This document shows, piece after piece, positions 7,944-16,177 of a DNA stretch of 37,440 nucleotides. Below the pieces are notes generated by a model. That model was not told where the DNA came from. It worked only from the letters and a program-made list of their open reading frames with translations, and made no database searches. A program made the translations under genes and the position numbers. Location of the stretch: contig CAIULA010000031.1 in assembly GCA_903899945.1 (NCBI GenBank), positions 1-37,440 on the forward strand, given 5' to 3'. The stretch's first letter is position 1, and each line of letters begins with the position of its first letter. The stretch comes from an uncultured Alphaproteobacteria bacterium. Lineage in GTDB: Bacteria > Pseudomonadota > Alphaproteobacteria > Paracaedibacterales > CAIULA01.

Positions 7944-9014
7944 GTGAATACATATTTGGATCAAAGAAAAATAAAATGGCTACAACTCATCAGAACACAA
8001 GGTATTGGGCCTATTAAATTTTGGAACTTGCTATCCAAATACGAAGATGTAGAAAGTGCTATCGAGACTCTAAAAGACCCATATCCCTATTCTAAGGCCG
8101 AGGCTGAGTTGCATGAACATCAAAAGCGCGGATATCATCTGATTGCGGCCTATGAAAAAGAATACCCTGGCAGACTCAAGCGCCTTAATGATTTTCCTCC
8201 CCTTATTAGCGTGGCTGGTAATGCAAGCGCCCTTAATAAACCAACCATCGCCATTGTTGGTGCACGAAATGCCTCGCTCGGAGGACGCAAACTCAGTTTT
8301 CATTTTGCAAAAGGTTTAGGGGAAAAAGGGTGGATCATTGTTTCCGGCTTAGCAAGAGGCATTGATGAGGCAGCCCATAAGGGATCCGTTAAAACAAAGA
8401 CGATCGCTGTTCTTGCTGGTGGCGTTGATCATATTTACCCACCTGAACATGAATCTCTTTATAACGAAATTCTAAGGGAAGGTTCGATTATCTCAGAAAT
8501 GCCTCTGGGTACATCTCCAAATGCTTCTTTGTTTCCAAGGCGCAACCGCTTGATTGCAGCTTTAAGTCAGGGCATTGTAATTGTCGAGGCTGCTCATAAA
8601 TCAGGATCGCTGATTACAGCTGAATATGCCTTAGATCTTGGAATCGATGTGTTTGCTGTTCCAGGATCACCTTTGGATCCTAGGTGTCAAGGCAGCAATC
8701 ATTTATTAAAGCAAGGAGCAATCCTTGTTCAATCAGCAGCCGATATACTCGAAATCGTTGGCATACTAAACCAATCACAAATAACAGATGATACTGGTGC
8801 TGCACCCAAAGAATACGTACCCTCAAATCCTATCAAATCTTCTGATATAAAAAAGCAAATCCTCGAAGATCTTACGACCACTCCAATTGCAATTGAAAAC
8901 CTTTTGGATAATTATAACTATCCTCCAGGTGAATTAATGAGCCTTCTGGCAGAATTAGAACTGCAAGGATTCCTAACTCGTCATCCAGGAAATCGTGTTT
9001 CTTTAGTTCTGTAA
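7944..9014 (+). CDS. dprA: DNA-processing protein DprA
   Basis: DprA loads RecA on incoming single-stranded DNA during natural transformation. In this 356-residue protein an N-terminal helical part precedes the Rossmann-like DprA core: IVGARNASLGGRKL (~residues 95-108), IVSGLARGIDEAAHKGS, and VEAAHKSGSLITAEYALDLG, all family hallmarks. A C-terminal winged-helix-like segment (residues ~300-356) is present. The start is a GTG at 7944 with only a weak upstream AAGG; there is no better ATG nearby. With the CinA-domain gene at 12322 this hints at DNA uptake or its remnant, but no other competence genes are visible. Confidence 0.95.
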   Translation: MNTYLDQRKIKWLQLIRTQGIGPIKFWNLLSKYEDVESAIETLKDPYPYSKAEAELHEHQKRGYHLIAAYEKEYPGRLKRLNDFPPLISVAGNASALNKPTIAIVGARNASLGGRKLSFHFAKGLGEKGWIIVSGLARGIDEAAHKGSVKTKTIAVLAGGVDHIYPPEHESLYNEILREGSIISEMPLGTSPNASLFPRRNRLIAALSQGIVIVEAAHKSGSLITAEYALDLGIDVFAVPGSPLDPRCQGSNHLLKQGAILVQSAADILEIVGILNQSQITDDTGAAPKEYVPSNPIKSSDIKKQILEDLTTTPIAIENLLDNYNYPPGELMSLLAELELQGFLTRHPGNRVSLVL

Positions 9015-9048
9015 TTTGATAGACCTTTTGCATACCCAATCACCATAG

Positions 9049-9109
9049 CGTCATCCTCTTGCGCGACACGAAGATCTTAAGGATACTCGGATCAAGTCCG
9101 AGTATGACG
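9049..9109. repeat. REP-like composite intergenic palindrome
   Basis: The element begins CGTCAT (9049-9054) and ends ATGACG (9104-9109). Inside is a perfect 9-bp hairpin ATACTCGGA-TCAAG-TCCGAGTAT (9083-9105), preceded by a decayed palindrome around TTGCGCGACACGAA. This layout resembles dispersed REP-type elements common in alphaproteobacterial intergenic DNA. It sits between convergent genes. Only one copy is present in the window, so dispersal is inferred. Confidence 0.55.
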
Positions 9110-9119
9110 AATAGGGTCT

Positions 9120-9878
9120 CTAATGCCTCATCCTTTGGGAACTTTGATGACTTGGTAAAAGTCGCTTTAAGGCTTCCCATTCTATTGCGGCCTCTTTAAT
9201 ACCTCGCTTGCCGGTATCTTTGACAACCTGCTCACAAACCACTGGTGGAGGAACAGTCACAGGGCAACCCATGGAAAGAGTTGTAATCTGCACATGCGCT
9301 GCTTTTTCAAGGGTGTACATGGCGCTAAAAGCCTCAGCGACTGTTTTTCCTGCCGTTAAAAAGCCATGATTTCTTAAGATCATCACATCTTTATCTCCTA
9401 AATCCTCAACAAGACGCTTTTTCTCATCGCCATAGACGGCAATGCCCTCGTAATCATGATAAGCAATTTTTCCATAAAAATGGCACGCATGCTGACTTAG
9501 GGGCAATAAACCATCCTGCAAAGCTGCAACAGCCATCCCAGTTACCGTATGAAGATGGACAATTGCACCAATATCCGACCTTGCAGCATGTATTGCACTG
9601 TGAACCGTAAGTCCGGCCGGATTGATTCCGTAATCAGAATGGCCGATGACTTCGCCATCTAATGTGATCTTTACTAAATTTTCAGGTGTAACCTCGTGGA
9701 AATGCAAACCAAAGGGATTAATCAAAAAGCATCCTTGTTCTCCGGGAATGCGTGCAGAAATATGGGTATATATCAAATCAGTCCACCCAAATAATGCCGC
9801 CAGATGATAAGAAGCCGCAAGATCACAGCGAACTTGCCACTCTTCGGCAGAAAAATAAGTGTTTGAGAATCTTCTCAT
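9120..9878 (-). CDS. Class II aldolase/adducin family protein
   Basis: Class II aldolases are zinc-dependent enzymes that cleave or epimerise sugar phosphates. The 252-residue protein shows the zinc site HLHTVTG (~residues 112-118), the LINPFGLHFHEVTPENLV substrate-phosphate region, and the third His in LRNHGFLTAGK (~172-182). Length is slightly above the ~215-residue sugar-phosphate aldolases. It resembles the broad adducin-like group often annotated only at family level, so I give no substrate. It is divergent from aroC, with an inverted repeat between them. Confidence 0.88.
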   Translation of the reverse strand: MRRFSNTYFSAEEWQVRCDLAASYHLAALFGWTDLIYTHISARIPGEQGCFLINPFGLHFHEVTPENLVKITLDGEVIGHSDYGINPAGLTVHSAIHAARSDIGAIVHLHTVTGMAVAALQDGLLPLSQHACHFYGKIAYHDYEGIAVYGDEKKRLVEDLGDKDVMILRNHGFLTAGKTVAEAFSAMYTLEKAAHVQITTLSMGCPVTVPPPVVCEQVVKDTGKRGIKEAAIEWEALKRLLPSHQSSQRMRH

Positions 9879-9904
9879 TTTCCCTGATACTCTCCTTAAA
9901 AACC

Positions 9905-9947
9905 AACGTAGTGCTTAGTGTAGAGATGGAAGCGTTAACACTACGTT
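9905..9947. promoter_or_regulatory. Inverted repeat between the divergent aldolase and aroC genes
   Basis: AACGTAGTG (9905-9913) is repeated in perfect inverse as CACTACGTT (9939-9947), with 25 nt between. It lies in the 93-nt divergent gap, where an operator for either gene could sit. An alternative pairing (TTAGTGT with ACACTA) overlaps it. The function is unproven. Confidence 0.35.
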
Positions 9948-9971
9948 AATAAAAGTAGAGAAAATTACAAA

Positions 9972-11057
9972 ATGCCTGGCAATACTTTTGGTCAAATTTT
10001 TAGGTTAACGACTTGGGGCGAAAGTCATGGAATTGCTATTGGCGGCATCGTGGATGGAGTGCCCCCTGGCCTGCCGTTGACAGCTGAATGTATTCAAGCA
10101 GACCTGAACAGGCGAAAACCAGGAAATCACGCGCTTACCAGCCTCCGCCTGGAAAAGGATGAAATTGAGATTTTATCAGGAGTGTTTGAAGGCAAAACGC
10201 TTGGCACACCAATTGCTTTTATGGTTCGAAACGAAGGTCATCATTCAAATGATTATGACGGCTTAAAGTCCGTTTATCGCCCGGGTCATGGAGATTACGT
10301 CTATCAGCAAAAATATGGTCATCGTGATCATAGAGGTGGTGGACGGGCCTCAGCCAGAGAAACGATTGCGCGTGTCGTTGGCGGAGCAATTGGGAAAGTT
10401 GTACTCAGAAGCTTATTTGGAGAAGCTGTAAAAGTAAAAGCAGCCATTATTCAAATTGGCCCCCATAAAATTACTAAGATGGACTGGAAAGAGGTTAATC
10501 AAAATGCCTTTTCATGTCCTGATAAAGATATAACCCAAAAATGGGAACAATATTTAACCCATATCAAGGATCAGGGGAAATCAGCAGGAGCCCTTATCGA
10601 AGTCCATGCAACCGGATTTCCAGCCGGCCTTGGTGAACCTGTATTCGATAAATTAAGTGCCGATCTTGCCAAGGGCATTATGAGCATTAATGCTGTCAAA
10701 GCTGTTGAGATTGGCGATGGATTTGCCTGCGTCGAGGCTCAAACCAGCTATGATGAAATGGCTTTAGAAAATGGCAGTCCTGACTTTAAGAGCAATCATG
10801 CAGGAGGCATTCTAGCAGGCATTTCAACCGGCCAGCCGATTGTTTGCAGAATAGCTGTCAAACCGACCACTTCCACACTTCAACCGCGGCAAACGATAAC
10901 CACAGATCTTAAGGAAACAACCCTAAGTGTTACAGGAAGGCATGATCCATGCGTTGCTATCAGAGCCATCCCTATTGTCGAAGCCATGGTAAGTTTAGTA
11001 CTTACTGATCATGCCTTAAGATGGCGGGGACAGTGTGGTGATTTTAGTGGGGTTTAA
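9972..11057 (+). CDS. aroC: Chorismate synthase
   Basis: AroC makes chorismate from 5-enolpyruvylshikimate-3-phosphate, using reduced FMN, as the last step of the shikimate pathway. The 361-residue protein has the three family signatures: GESHGIAIGGIVDGVPPG starting at residue 16, the central GHRDHRGGGRASARET region (~117-132), and the C-terminal TGRHDPCVAIRAIPIVEAM (~326-344). Length is normal. It is followed after 3 nt by the CcmB-like gene, so they are likely co-transcribed. It shows that the host genome keeps a shikimate pathway apart from the cyclase at 32158. Confidence 0.97.
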   Translation: MPGNTFGQIFRLTTWGESHGIAIGGIVDGVPPGLPLTAECIQADLNRRKPGNHALTSLRLEKDEIEILSGVFEGKTLGTPIAFMVRNEGHHSNDYDGLKSVYRPGHGDYVYQQKYGHRDHRGGGRASARETIARVVGGAIGKVVLRSLFGEAVKVKAAIIQIGPHKITKMDWKEVNQNAFSCPDKDITQKWEQYLTHIKDQGKSAGALIEVHATGFPAGLGEPVFDKLSADLAKGIMSINAVKAVEIGDGFACVEAQTSYDEMALENGSPDFKSNHAGGILAGISTGQPIVCRIAVKPTTSTLQPRQTITTDLKETTLSVTGRHDPCVAIRAIPIVEAMVSLVLTDHALRWRGQCGDFSGV

Positions 11058-11060
11058 AAA

Positions 11061-11699
11061 ATGAAATGGGCCCTTTTTAAATTTCAAGTTAAGGTATTAA
11101 AAGCAAACTTGTATCGCCTGCCCTTTTTATTAGCTTTTATTTTTCTGCAGGTTGCTTTTGTTCTGACAGAATCAAAAGAGGAAACTTACAAAGCCTGGTT
11201 TATGCCTATTGTTGTTATTCTATTCACGCTGATTATCAGTCAAACCTTTCATGAAGTTTTAAAAGAAGATCTTGAAGATGGGAGCCTTTTTTGGCTACGC
11301 AGCCAAGGAGTCGCTCCTGCCTTATATTTTCTAATAACGGCATCTGCCTTTTGTATTATGACCCTTATTCCAACACTGATGGTTGTTATGGGAACGTGGA
11401 TCCTTAGAGGAGATGGATTTGAAACTATTTTTATGATGAGTCTGGCTTTGGCATTGATTGGTATACAGAGCATCTCCCTTGGGGGGGCTCTTAGTATTTC
11501 AGCATTGATTACCAAAGTTCAAGAGATGCACCTTACACTTCCCATGTGCCTTGCTCCTTTGGGACTCCCTTCTTTATTAGTGATTTCGGGCCTTGATCAA
11601 GGCATCATTGGCCTACCGGCTTTAAGCTTTTTGGCAGGACTAACACTCACCTATATCGCCATTGGTATTAGCCTTTTTACGTATGTTTTGAAAGCTTAG
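11061..11699 (+). CDS. ccmB: Heme exporter protein B (CcmB-like)
   Basis: CcmB is the membrane subunit of the CcmABCD complex needed for cytochrome c maturation. The 212-residue product has about six hydrophobic helices. A conserved-looking loop, LKEDLEDGSLFWLRSQG (~residues 71-87), matches the CcmB region after helix 2, and CLAPLGLPSLLVISGL near residue 160 matches the family's LP-rich stretch. Length is right for CcmB (~220). It begins 3 nt after the aroC stop. The expected partner ccmA is not adjacent. I am moderately sure; another ABC-2-type membrane subunit is possible. Confidence 0.65.
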   Translation: MKWALFKFQVKVLKANLYRLPFLLAFIFLQVAFVLTESKEETYKAWFMPIVVILFTLIISQTFHEVLKEDLEDGSLFWLRSQGVAPALYFLITASAFCIMTLIPTLMVVMGTWILRGDGFETIFMMSLALALIGIQSISLGGALSISALITKVQEMHLTLPMCLAPLGLPSLLVISGLDQGIIGLPALSFLAGLTLTYIAIGISLFTYVLKA

Positions 11700-11799
11700 A
11701 TACTTTTGCTTTCTGTTCTCACCCCCCCCTTAATCCGCATTGTTTTATTATCAATAAGCGTCGGTTAATAATAATTTTAATAAAAATTTAATTATATTA

Positions 11800-11828
11800 T
11801 TGACAATAAAGTGCCTGGTTGCTAGAAA
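11800..11828 (+). promoter_or_regulatory. Putative promoter of the secreted-protein gene at 11865
   Basis: A perfect -35 TTGACA (11800-11805) is followed after 17 nt by TAGAAA (11823-11828), a weak -10. It lies 36 nt before the ATG, which has GTGAGGTAG upstream as its ribosome site. Confidence 0.45.
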
Positions 11829-11864
11829 AAAAATACCGTTCAATATACACTGTGAGGTAGAATC

Positions 11865-12295
11865 ATGAAATTTTATTACAAAGCGTTATTTTTAGGTACT
11901 ATACTGTTAATGACGCACGATACTGCAAGTGCGATGTTTTCTAGATGTGCAAAAGGGCTTGGGGAAATAGGAGCCCGAAGTGTACGATTAAGGTCAGTAG
12001 TGTCTGCAACGCCTGTAATAGATTTAACAACGAGAGGTATCCATTCAACCAGGATTCTTAGAATGCCATATGGAGCAATAATAGAAAGCAGGGAATTGAG
12101 TGACAAATTAGAAGCAGAAAAAAAGTAGTTGGACCGGTTACGCCGACAGACTCAAACAGAGATGAAGAATTTTTATCTGCAACAAGAAAAACTTTGTACA
12201 AAGAAATTTCAGAAACAGCAAAGAACAGCAATCCATCTGCAATACAGAACTCAACTCCTGAAGCTTTTTTTGGTGCAATACTGGCGGGATGCTAA
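11865..12295 (+). pseudogene. Secreted protein with a frame break at an A7 tract
   Basis: I do not recognise the family. The first frame (11865-12128, 87 residues) starts with a signal peptide (MKFYYKALFLGTILLMTHDT, cut near ASA) and runs into TAG right after a run of seven A (12118-12124). If the ribosome or polymerase shifts so that the tract reads as eight A, translation continues from 12125 as VVGPVTPTDSNRDEEFLSAT and on for 56 codons to TAA at 12293-12295, giving a soluble secreted protein of about 143 residues. The continuation has protein-like composition, while the in-frame tail after TAG (12129-12317) does not. It may be transcriptional slippage, phase variation, a dying gene or a sequencing error. 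Confidence 0.6.
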
Positions 12296-12321
12296 GAAAG
12301 TTATCGTTGTTTTTTAATTGA

Positions 12322-13092
12322 TTAAACCTGTCGTTCAATTTGCGGGGTAGCACCAAAGGATTTCACCATTTCAATAATAGCTTCGGTTGCCTCGTGAATC
12401 ATTGTTTTATCTTGTCCTCTGATAACAAGGTTGGTTCCAATATTTGGCGCCTTATAAAATGGGTAGCTACCAATCGAAAGCTTTGGGTACGCGTTTTGAA
12501 CCTCGGTTAACCTCTCAGCGATGGTCCCTTCTAATAAATTACTGGTCACTGTGTTGTAATAAAAAGGATCCCCTTTTTCAAGGGTCGGCAAAACACATTC
12601 CAGCATTCCTTGCATCACAGACGGCATCCCCGCTAGCACATAAACATTTTCGATTTGAAAGGCTGGCGCTTTACTGACCGGGTTTTCAATCAACGTCACC
12701 CCTTCCGGCATCATCGCCATTCTCGAACGATTGCTATTCAACAGCTCTTGGTCCTGATAAAATTTACCCTTGTAATGTTCGGTTATTATTTTCAAGGCTT
12801 CTTGATTTTCGACAAATTTACGCCCAAAGGCTTTAGCTATACATCCAGCCGTGATATCATCGTGCGTTGCGCCAATTCCACCTGTTGTAAAAACATAGGT
12901 ATAATTGGGGCGCACATCATTCACAGTTTTAATAATCCGCTCTTCGTCATCAGGGATCACTCTCACCTCAAGTAAATCGATCCCTGCGGCGGCCAACTTT
13001 TTACCAATATAGGCAACATTCGTATCTTGAGTGCGCCCGGACAGAATTTCATTACCAATAACAATAATGGCCGCAGTTGGTTGAGGTGACAT
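12322..13092 (-). CDS. cinA: CinA/MoaB-type molybdopterin-binding domain protein
   Basis: The 256-residue protein is a single competence/damage-inducible CinA N-terminal domain. It has the molybdopterin-binding fold with VIGNEILSGRTQDTN (~11-25) and FTTGGIGATHDDIT (~68-81), the signature of the family. It lacks the C-terminal nicotinamide-nucleotide amidase domain of full CinA (~400 residues). Stand-alone forms are common in alphaproteobacteria and may act as pyrophosphatases on nucleotide cofactors. The ATG at 13090-13092 has AAGGAG upstream. It lies downstream of the carboxylate transporter on the same strand, 49 nt apart. Confidence 0.88.
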   Translation of the reverse strand: MSPQPTAAIIVIGNEILSGRTQDTNVAYIGKKLAAAGIDLLEVRVIPDDEERIIKTVNDVRPNYTYVFTTGGIGATHDDITAGCIAKAFGRKFVENQEALKIITEHYKGKFYQDQELLNSNRSRMAMMPEGVTLIENPVSKAPAFQIENVYVLAGMPSVMQGMLECVLPTLEKGDPFYYNTVTSNLLEGTIAERLTEVQNAYPKLSIGSYPFYKAPNIGTNLVIRGQDKTMIHEATEAIIEMVKSFGATPQIERQV

Positions 13093-13141
13093 AAATAAAC
13101 TCCTTAATTAACTGTCAAAAAGCTTTTGTTTTTAAGAAGCC

Positions 13142-14545
13142 CTACCACATTCCTAAGATCTTCCACCATACGCCGCCAGCTCCAATCCAAATTGCTAAGT
13201 TAACAAAGCTAACTACAAGGCCAACGCCCCACCAGGCTGCAATTGGCACATAACCTGTACCAAACAACGGCGGCGCAGCAGAAGTTCCATAATGAGTCAT
13301 GCTGGAAAAGAGACTGCTACAAAACCCAAGAGCCAATGCCGCTAAAAGTGGCGGCGTGCCGCTTGCAATTGCGACTGCCAAAAAGGCAGCATACATAGAA
13401 CTAACATGGGCTGTGTTGCTGGCAAAGAAATAATGGCTATAGAAATAAACAAGAACGAGTGCCAAAAAAGCAGTTCCCCAAGGCCATCCCGCAACAAAGG
13501 CTCCGATGTGTCCACTGAACCAACCGATAAAACCGAATTTTTCCAAAAAGGCCGACATCATAACCAAAATCGACAACCAAACCAGTGTGTGCCAAGCGTC
13601 ATGTTCATTTAAAACATCTTTCCAAGTCAAGACGCCTGTAACAAGCAGTAAACATAACCCCAGCAAAGCCGTTGTTGTCGCTGTGATTCCTAACTTATCA
13701 CCAAAAATCCAAAAACCGAGCATCAAAAAAAATACACCCGTCATGGTCCATTCAGCCTTACTCATAGGACCCATTTCATGTAGCTTTTGCTTTGCCATCG
13801 TGACAGCTTCGGGGAATTCCTTAACCTCTGGTGAATAAATCAAATAAAGGACGAAGGGCACAATAATAATACTTAAAATCCCAGGCACTAAGGCTGCTAA
13901 AAACCAATTCGCCCAAGTGATTTGAATACCCTGCATGGCTGCAAAATCCTGCACCATAGGGTTTGCTGCCATAGCGGTTAAAAACATCGCGCTTGTGATC
14001 AAATTGCCTTGAAAACAAACTTGGGTTAAATAACTACCTACTTTTCGTTCGGTTCCATTTTCTGGACTACTGCCCAAGGATTCTGAGATTGATTTTAAAA
14101 TCGGGAACATAACACCGCCAGCACGGGCTACGTTACTGGGAATAACAGGGGCAATAACTGTTTCTGTAAAAATCAAACCGTAACCAAGGCCTAAGGTTTT
14201 GTGCCCTAAATGTTTAACAAAGTGATAAGCAATTCTGGTCCCAAGCTGGGTTTTGATAAAGCCCCTTGCAATAAAGAAAACCAGGACGATCAACCAAATA
14301 ACAGGCGATGCAAAACCGGTTAATCCTTCTGTTCCAAGGTTAAGGGCGCCCGTTAACGTTGCCATCAACAATCCCAGAAGAGCAATTGGACCCATGGGAA
14401 GAGGTTTAAAAATAATACCTAAAATAGTGGGTACGAAAATTGCGAACAATTTCCAGCCCTTAGGGTCGAGACCAACAGGAACAGGAGAAATAAACAAGAT
14501 TATCCCTACAATAGTAGGGATTAGATATCTAATAATTTGACTCAA
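13142..14545 (-). CDS. DASS-family dicarboxylate (2-oxoglutarate/malate) transporter
   Basis: This integral membrane transporter of the divalent anion:sodium symporter family probably carries C4/C5 dicarboxylates. It opens near IPTIVGIILFISPVPVGLDP and continues with KPLPMGPIALLG, SNVARAGGVMFPILKSI (~140-157) and a C-terminal SSMTHYGTSAAPPLFGTGY motif, all typical of the plant-plastid/B. subtilis YflS subgroup. I choose the TTG at 14545 because the family protein begins about ten residues before IPTIVG. The open frame runs 22 codons further to a TTG at 14611 with an unlikely Cys-rich N-terminus. It gives about 467 residues. Such uptake would suit a host-associated bacterium feeding on host dicarboxylates. 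Confidence 0.87.
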   Translation of the reverse strand: MSQIIRYLIPTIVGIILFISPVPVGLDPKGWKLFAIFVPTILGIIFKPLPMGPIALLGLLMATLTGALNLGTEGLTGFASPVIWLIVLVFFIARGFIKTQLGTRIAYHFVKHLGHKTLGLGYGLIFTETVIAPVIPSNVARAGGVMFPILKSISESLGSSPENGTERKVGSYLTQVCFQGNLITSAMFLTAMAANPMVQDFAAMQGIQITWANWFLAALVPGILSIIIVPFVLYLIYSPEVKEFPEAVTMAKQKLHEMGPMSKAEWTMTGVFFLMLGFWIFGDKLGITATTTALLGLCLLLVTGVLTWKDVLNEHDAWHTLVWLSILVMMSAFLEKFGFIGWFSGHIGAFVAGWPWGTAFLALVLVYFYSHYFFASNTAHVSSMYAAFLAVAIASGTPPLLAALALGFCSSLFSSMTHYGTSAAPPLFGTGYVPIAAWWGVGLVVSFVNLAIWIGAGGVWWKILGMW

Positions 14546-14703
14546 GGAACACTCACTATATATAAGTTTTTGTTTTTTCGCATTGCATGTTCTTATACAA
14601 CAGATCAACAAAGAATTAATAGAGGGTTTTTTAATGCTATCTATTCCCTTGACATCACTAATGCCTTGAATGTTACTTCTTATAGAAATGCAGGAGATAA
14701 TAA

Positions 14704-16023
14704 ATGCCTAAAGATGTCGGCCTGTTTGAAAATATGGCTTTAAAATCACGCCCTTTGGCGGACAAATTGCGCCCCAAAGTAATTAGTGAGATTGTGGGGC
14801 AAGAACATCTTCTAGGCGAAGGAAAATCCCTTGCCCTTTTGCTGCAATCAAAAAACTTGCCCTCTTTAATTTTATGGGGTCCTCCTGGATGCGGGAAAAC
14901 AACCCTTGCGTATTTATTAGCGCATGAGATCGAAGCAGAGTTTGAATCCATTTCAGCCATTGTCGGAGGCGTTGCGGATTTAAAAAAAGTCTTTGAAATT
15001 GCCAAAGACAACCGGATGCATGGCAAACGCACCCTTTTGTTTGTTGATGAAATTCACCGTTTCAATCGCGCCCAGCAAGATGTGTTCTTATCATCCTTAG
15101 AGGAAGGCATTATCACCCTCGTTGGTGCCACAACCCAAAATCCATCCTTCGAACTAAATGCTGCGCTACTTTCAAGGTGCCGCGTTTTGGTTTTAAATCG
15201 GTTAAATGAAAACAATCTCGAAGCACTTTTACAAAAAGCAGAGGATTATAATGCTGCTGCCCTTCCCTTAACGCTTGAGGCCAGAGCTCTGTTGATCCAG
15301 ATGGCAGATGGCGATGGAAGAACGTTATTAAATTTCGCTGAATCGCTATTTATTTTGCCCAAGGATAAAACCTTAGATTCACATGGGTTGCTAGAAATCC
15401 TTCAAAAACGCGCCCCCATTTACGACAAAGCCCAAGAGGGGCATTACAATTTAATCAGCGCACTGCATAAATCGATTCGTGGATCTGACCCTGATGCAGC
15501 CCTTTATTGGTTTTGCCGAATGATAGAGGCAGGGGAAGACCCACTTTTCATTGCAAGACGTTTGGTACGAGCAGCGTCCGAAGACATTGGCCTTGCCGAC
15601 CCGGGTGCATTAACTCAAGCTATTGCCGCCAAAGAAGCTTATGAATTTCTAGGCTCGCCCGAAGGGGAACTTGCCATCGTTCAATGCCTTATTTATTTGG
15701 CAACCGTCCCTAAATCGAATGCAGCCTATATGGCCTATAAGGGCGCTGTGAAAACCGCAAAAAACCATGGATCACTTTCACCCCCCAAACACATATTAAA
15801 CGCGCCAACGCCTTTGATGAAGGATTTGGGCTACGGCAAAGATTATATTTATGATCACAATGCCGAAGAAGAATTCTCAGGCCAAAATTACTTCCCCGAA
15901 GAGCTGCCCAGGCGCATTTTCTATAATCCTAAAGGAAAAGGTTTTGAAGATACGCTTTTAAAGCGCCTTAAGCATTGGCAGTCTTTAAGGGATAAGCCCA
16001 ACAAGGTAGAGTCAGATCAATAG
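14704..16023 (+). CDS. rarA: Replication-associated recombination protein A (RarA/MgsA)
   Basis: RarA is a AAA+ ATPase related to clamp loaders that acts at stalled replication forks. The 439-residue protein has LADKLRPKVISEIVGQEHLL at its start, Walker A GPPGCGKTT at 59-67, Walker B/DEIHRFNRAQQD (~114-125), sensor GATTQNPSFE, and a C-terminal tetramerisation region with GEDPLFIARRLVRAASEDIG and YDHNAEEEFSGQNYFPEEL, both strongly conserved in RarA. The ATG at 14704 follows CAGGAG at good spacing. It stands alone, divergent from the transporter. Confidence 0.96.
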   Translation: MPKDVGLFENMALKSRPLADKLRPKVISEIVGQEHLLGEGKSLALLLQSKNLPSLILWGPPGCGKTTLAYLLAHEIEAEFESISAIVGGVADLKKVFEIAKDNRMHGKRTLLFVDEIHRFNRAQQDVFLSSLEEGIITLVGATTQNPSFELNAALLSRCRVLVLNRLNENNLEALLQKAEDYNAAALPLTLEARALLIQMADGDGRTLLNFAESLFILPKDKTLDSHGLLEILQKRAPIYDKAQEGHYNLISALHKSIRGSDPDAALYWFCRMIEAGEDPLFIARRLVRAASEDIGLADPGALTQAIAAKEAYEFLGSPEGELAIVQCLIYLATVPKSNAAYMAYKGAVKTAKNHGSLSPPKHILNAPTPLMKDLGYGKDYIYDHNAEEEFSGQNYFPEELPRRIFYNPKGKGFEDTLLKRLKHWQSLRDKPNKVESDQ

Positions 16024-16177
16024 AGAGAAAAATAAACTGATTATGATTTACAAAACCTATCTTTACATCGTCATCTCTAAATCTAAAAGTAGTTTTTGTC
16101 TAAATTTTCCTGCGGATCTTTTTGCAAAAACCCGATATAGTAAACACAAGTTAAATCTTTAATTTTTGTGTATCGTT

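Noticed and set aside
12129-12317. Separate small gene after the TAG
   Set aside because: It begins at a TTG without a ribosome site, and its reading looks random. The better protein-like continuation is in another frame to 12295.
14546-14611. Longer N-terminus of the DASS transporter
   Set aside because: It would start at TTG 14611 with a Cys-rich stretch unlike the family; the TTG at 14545 places the start where relatives begin.
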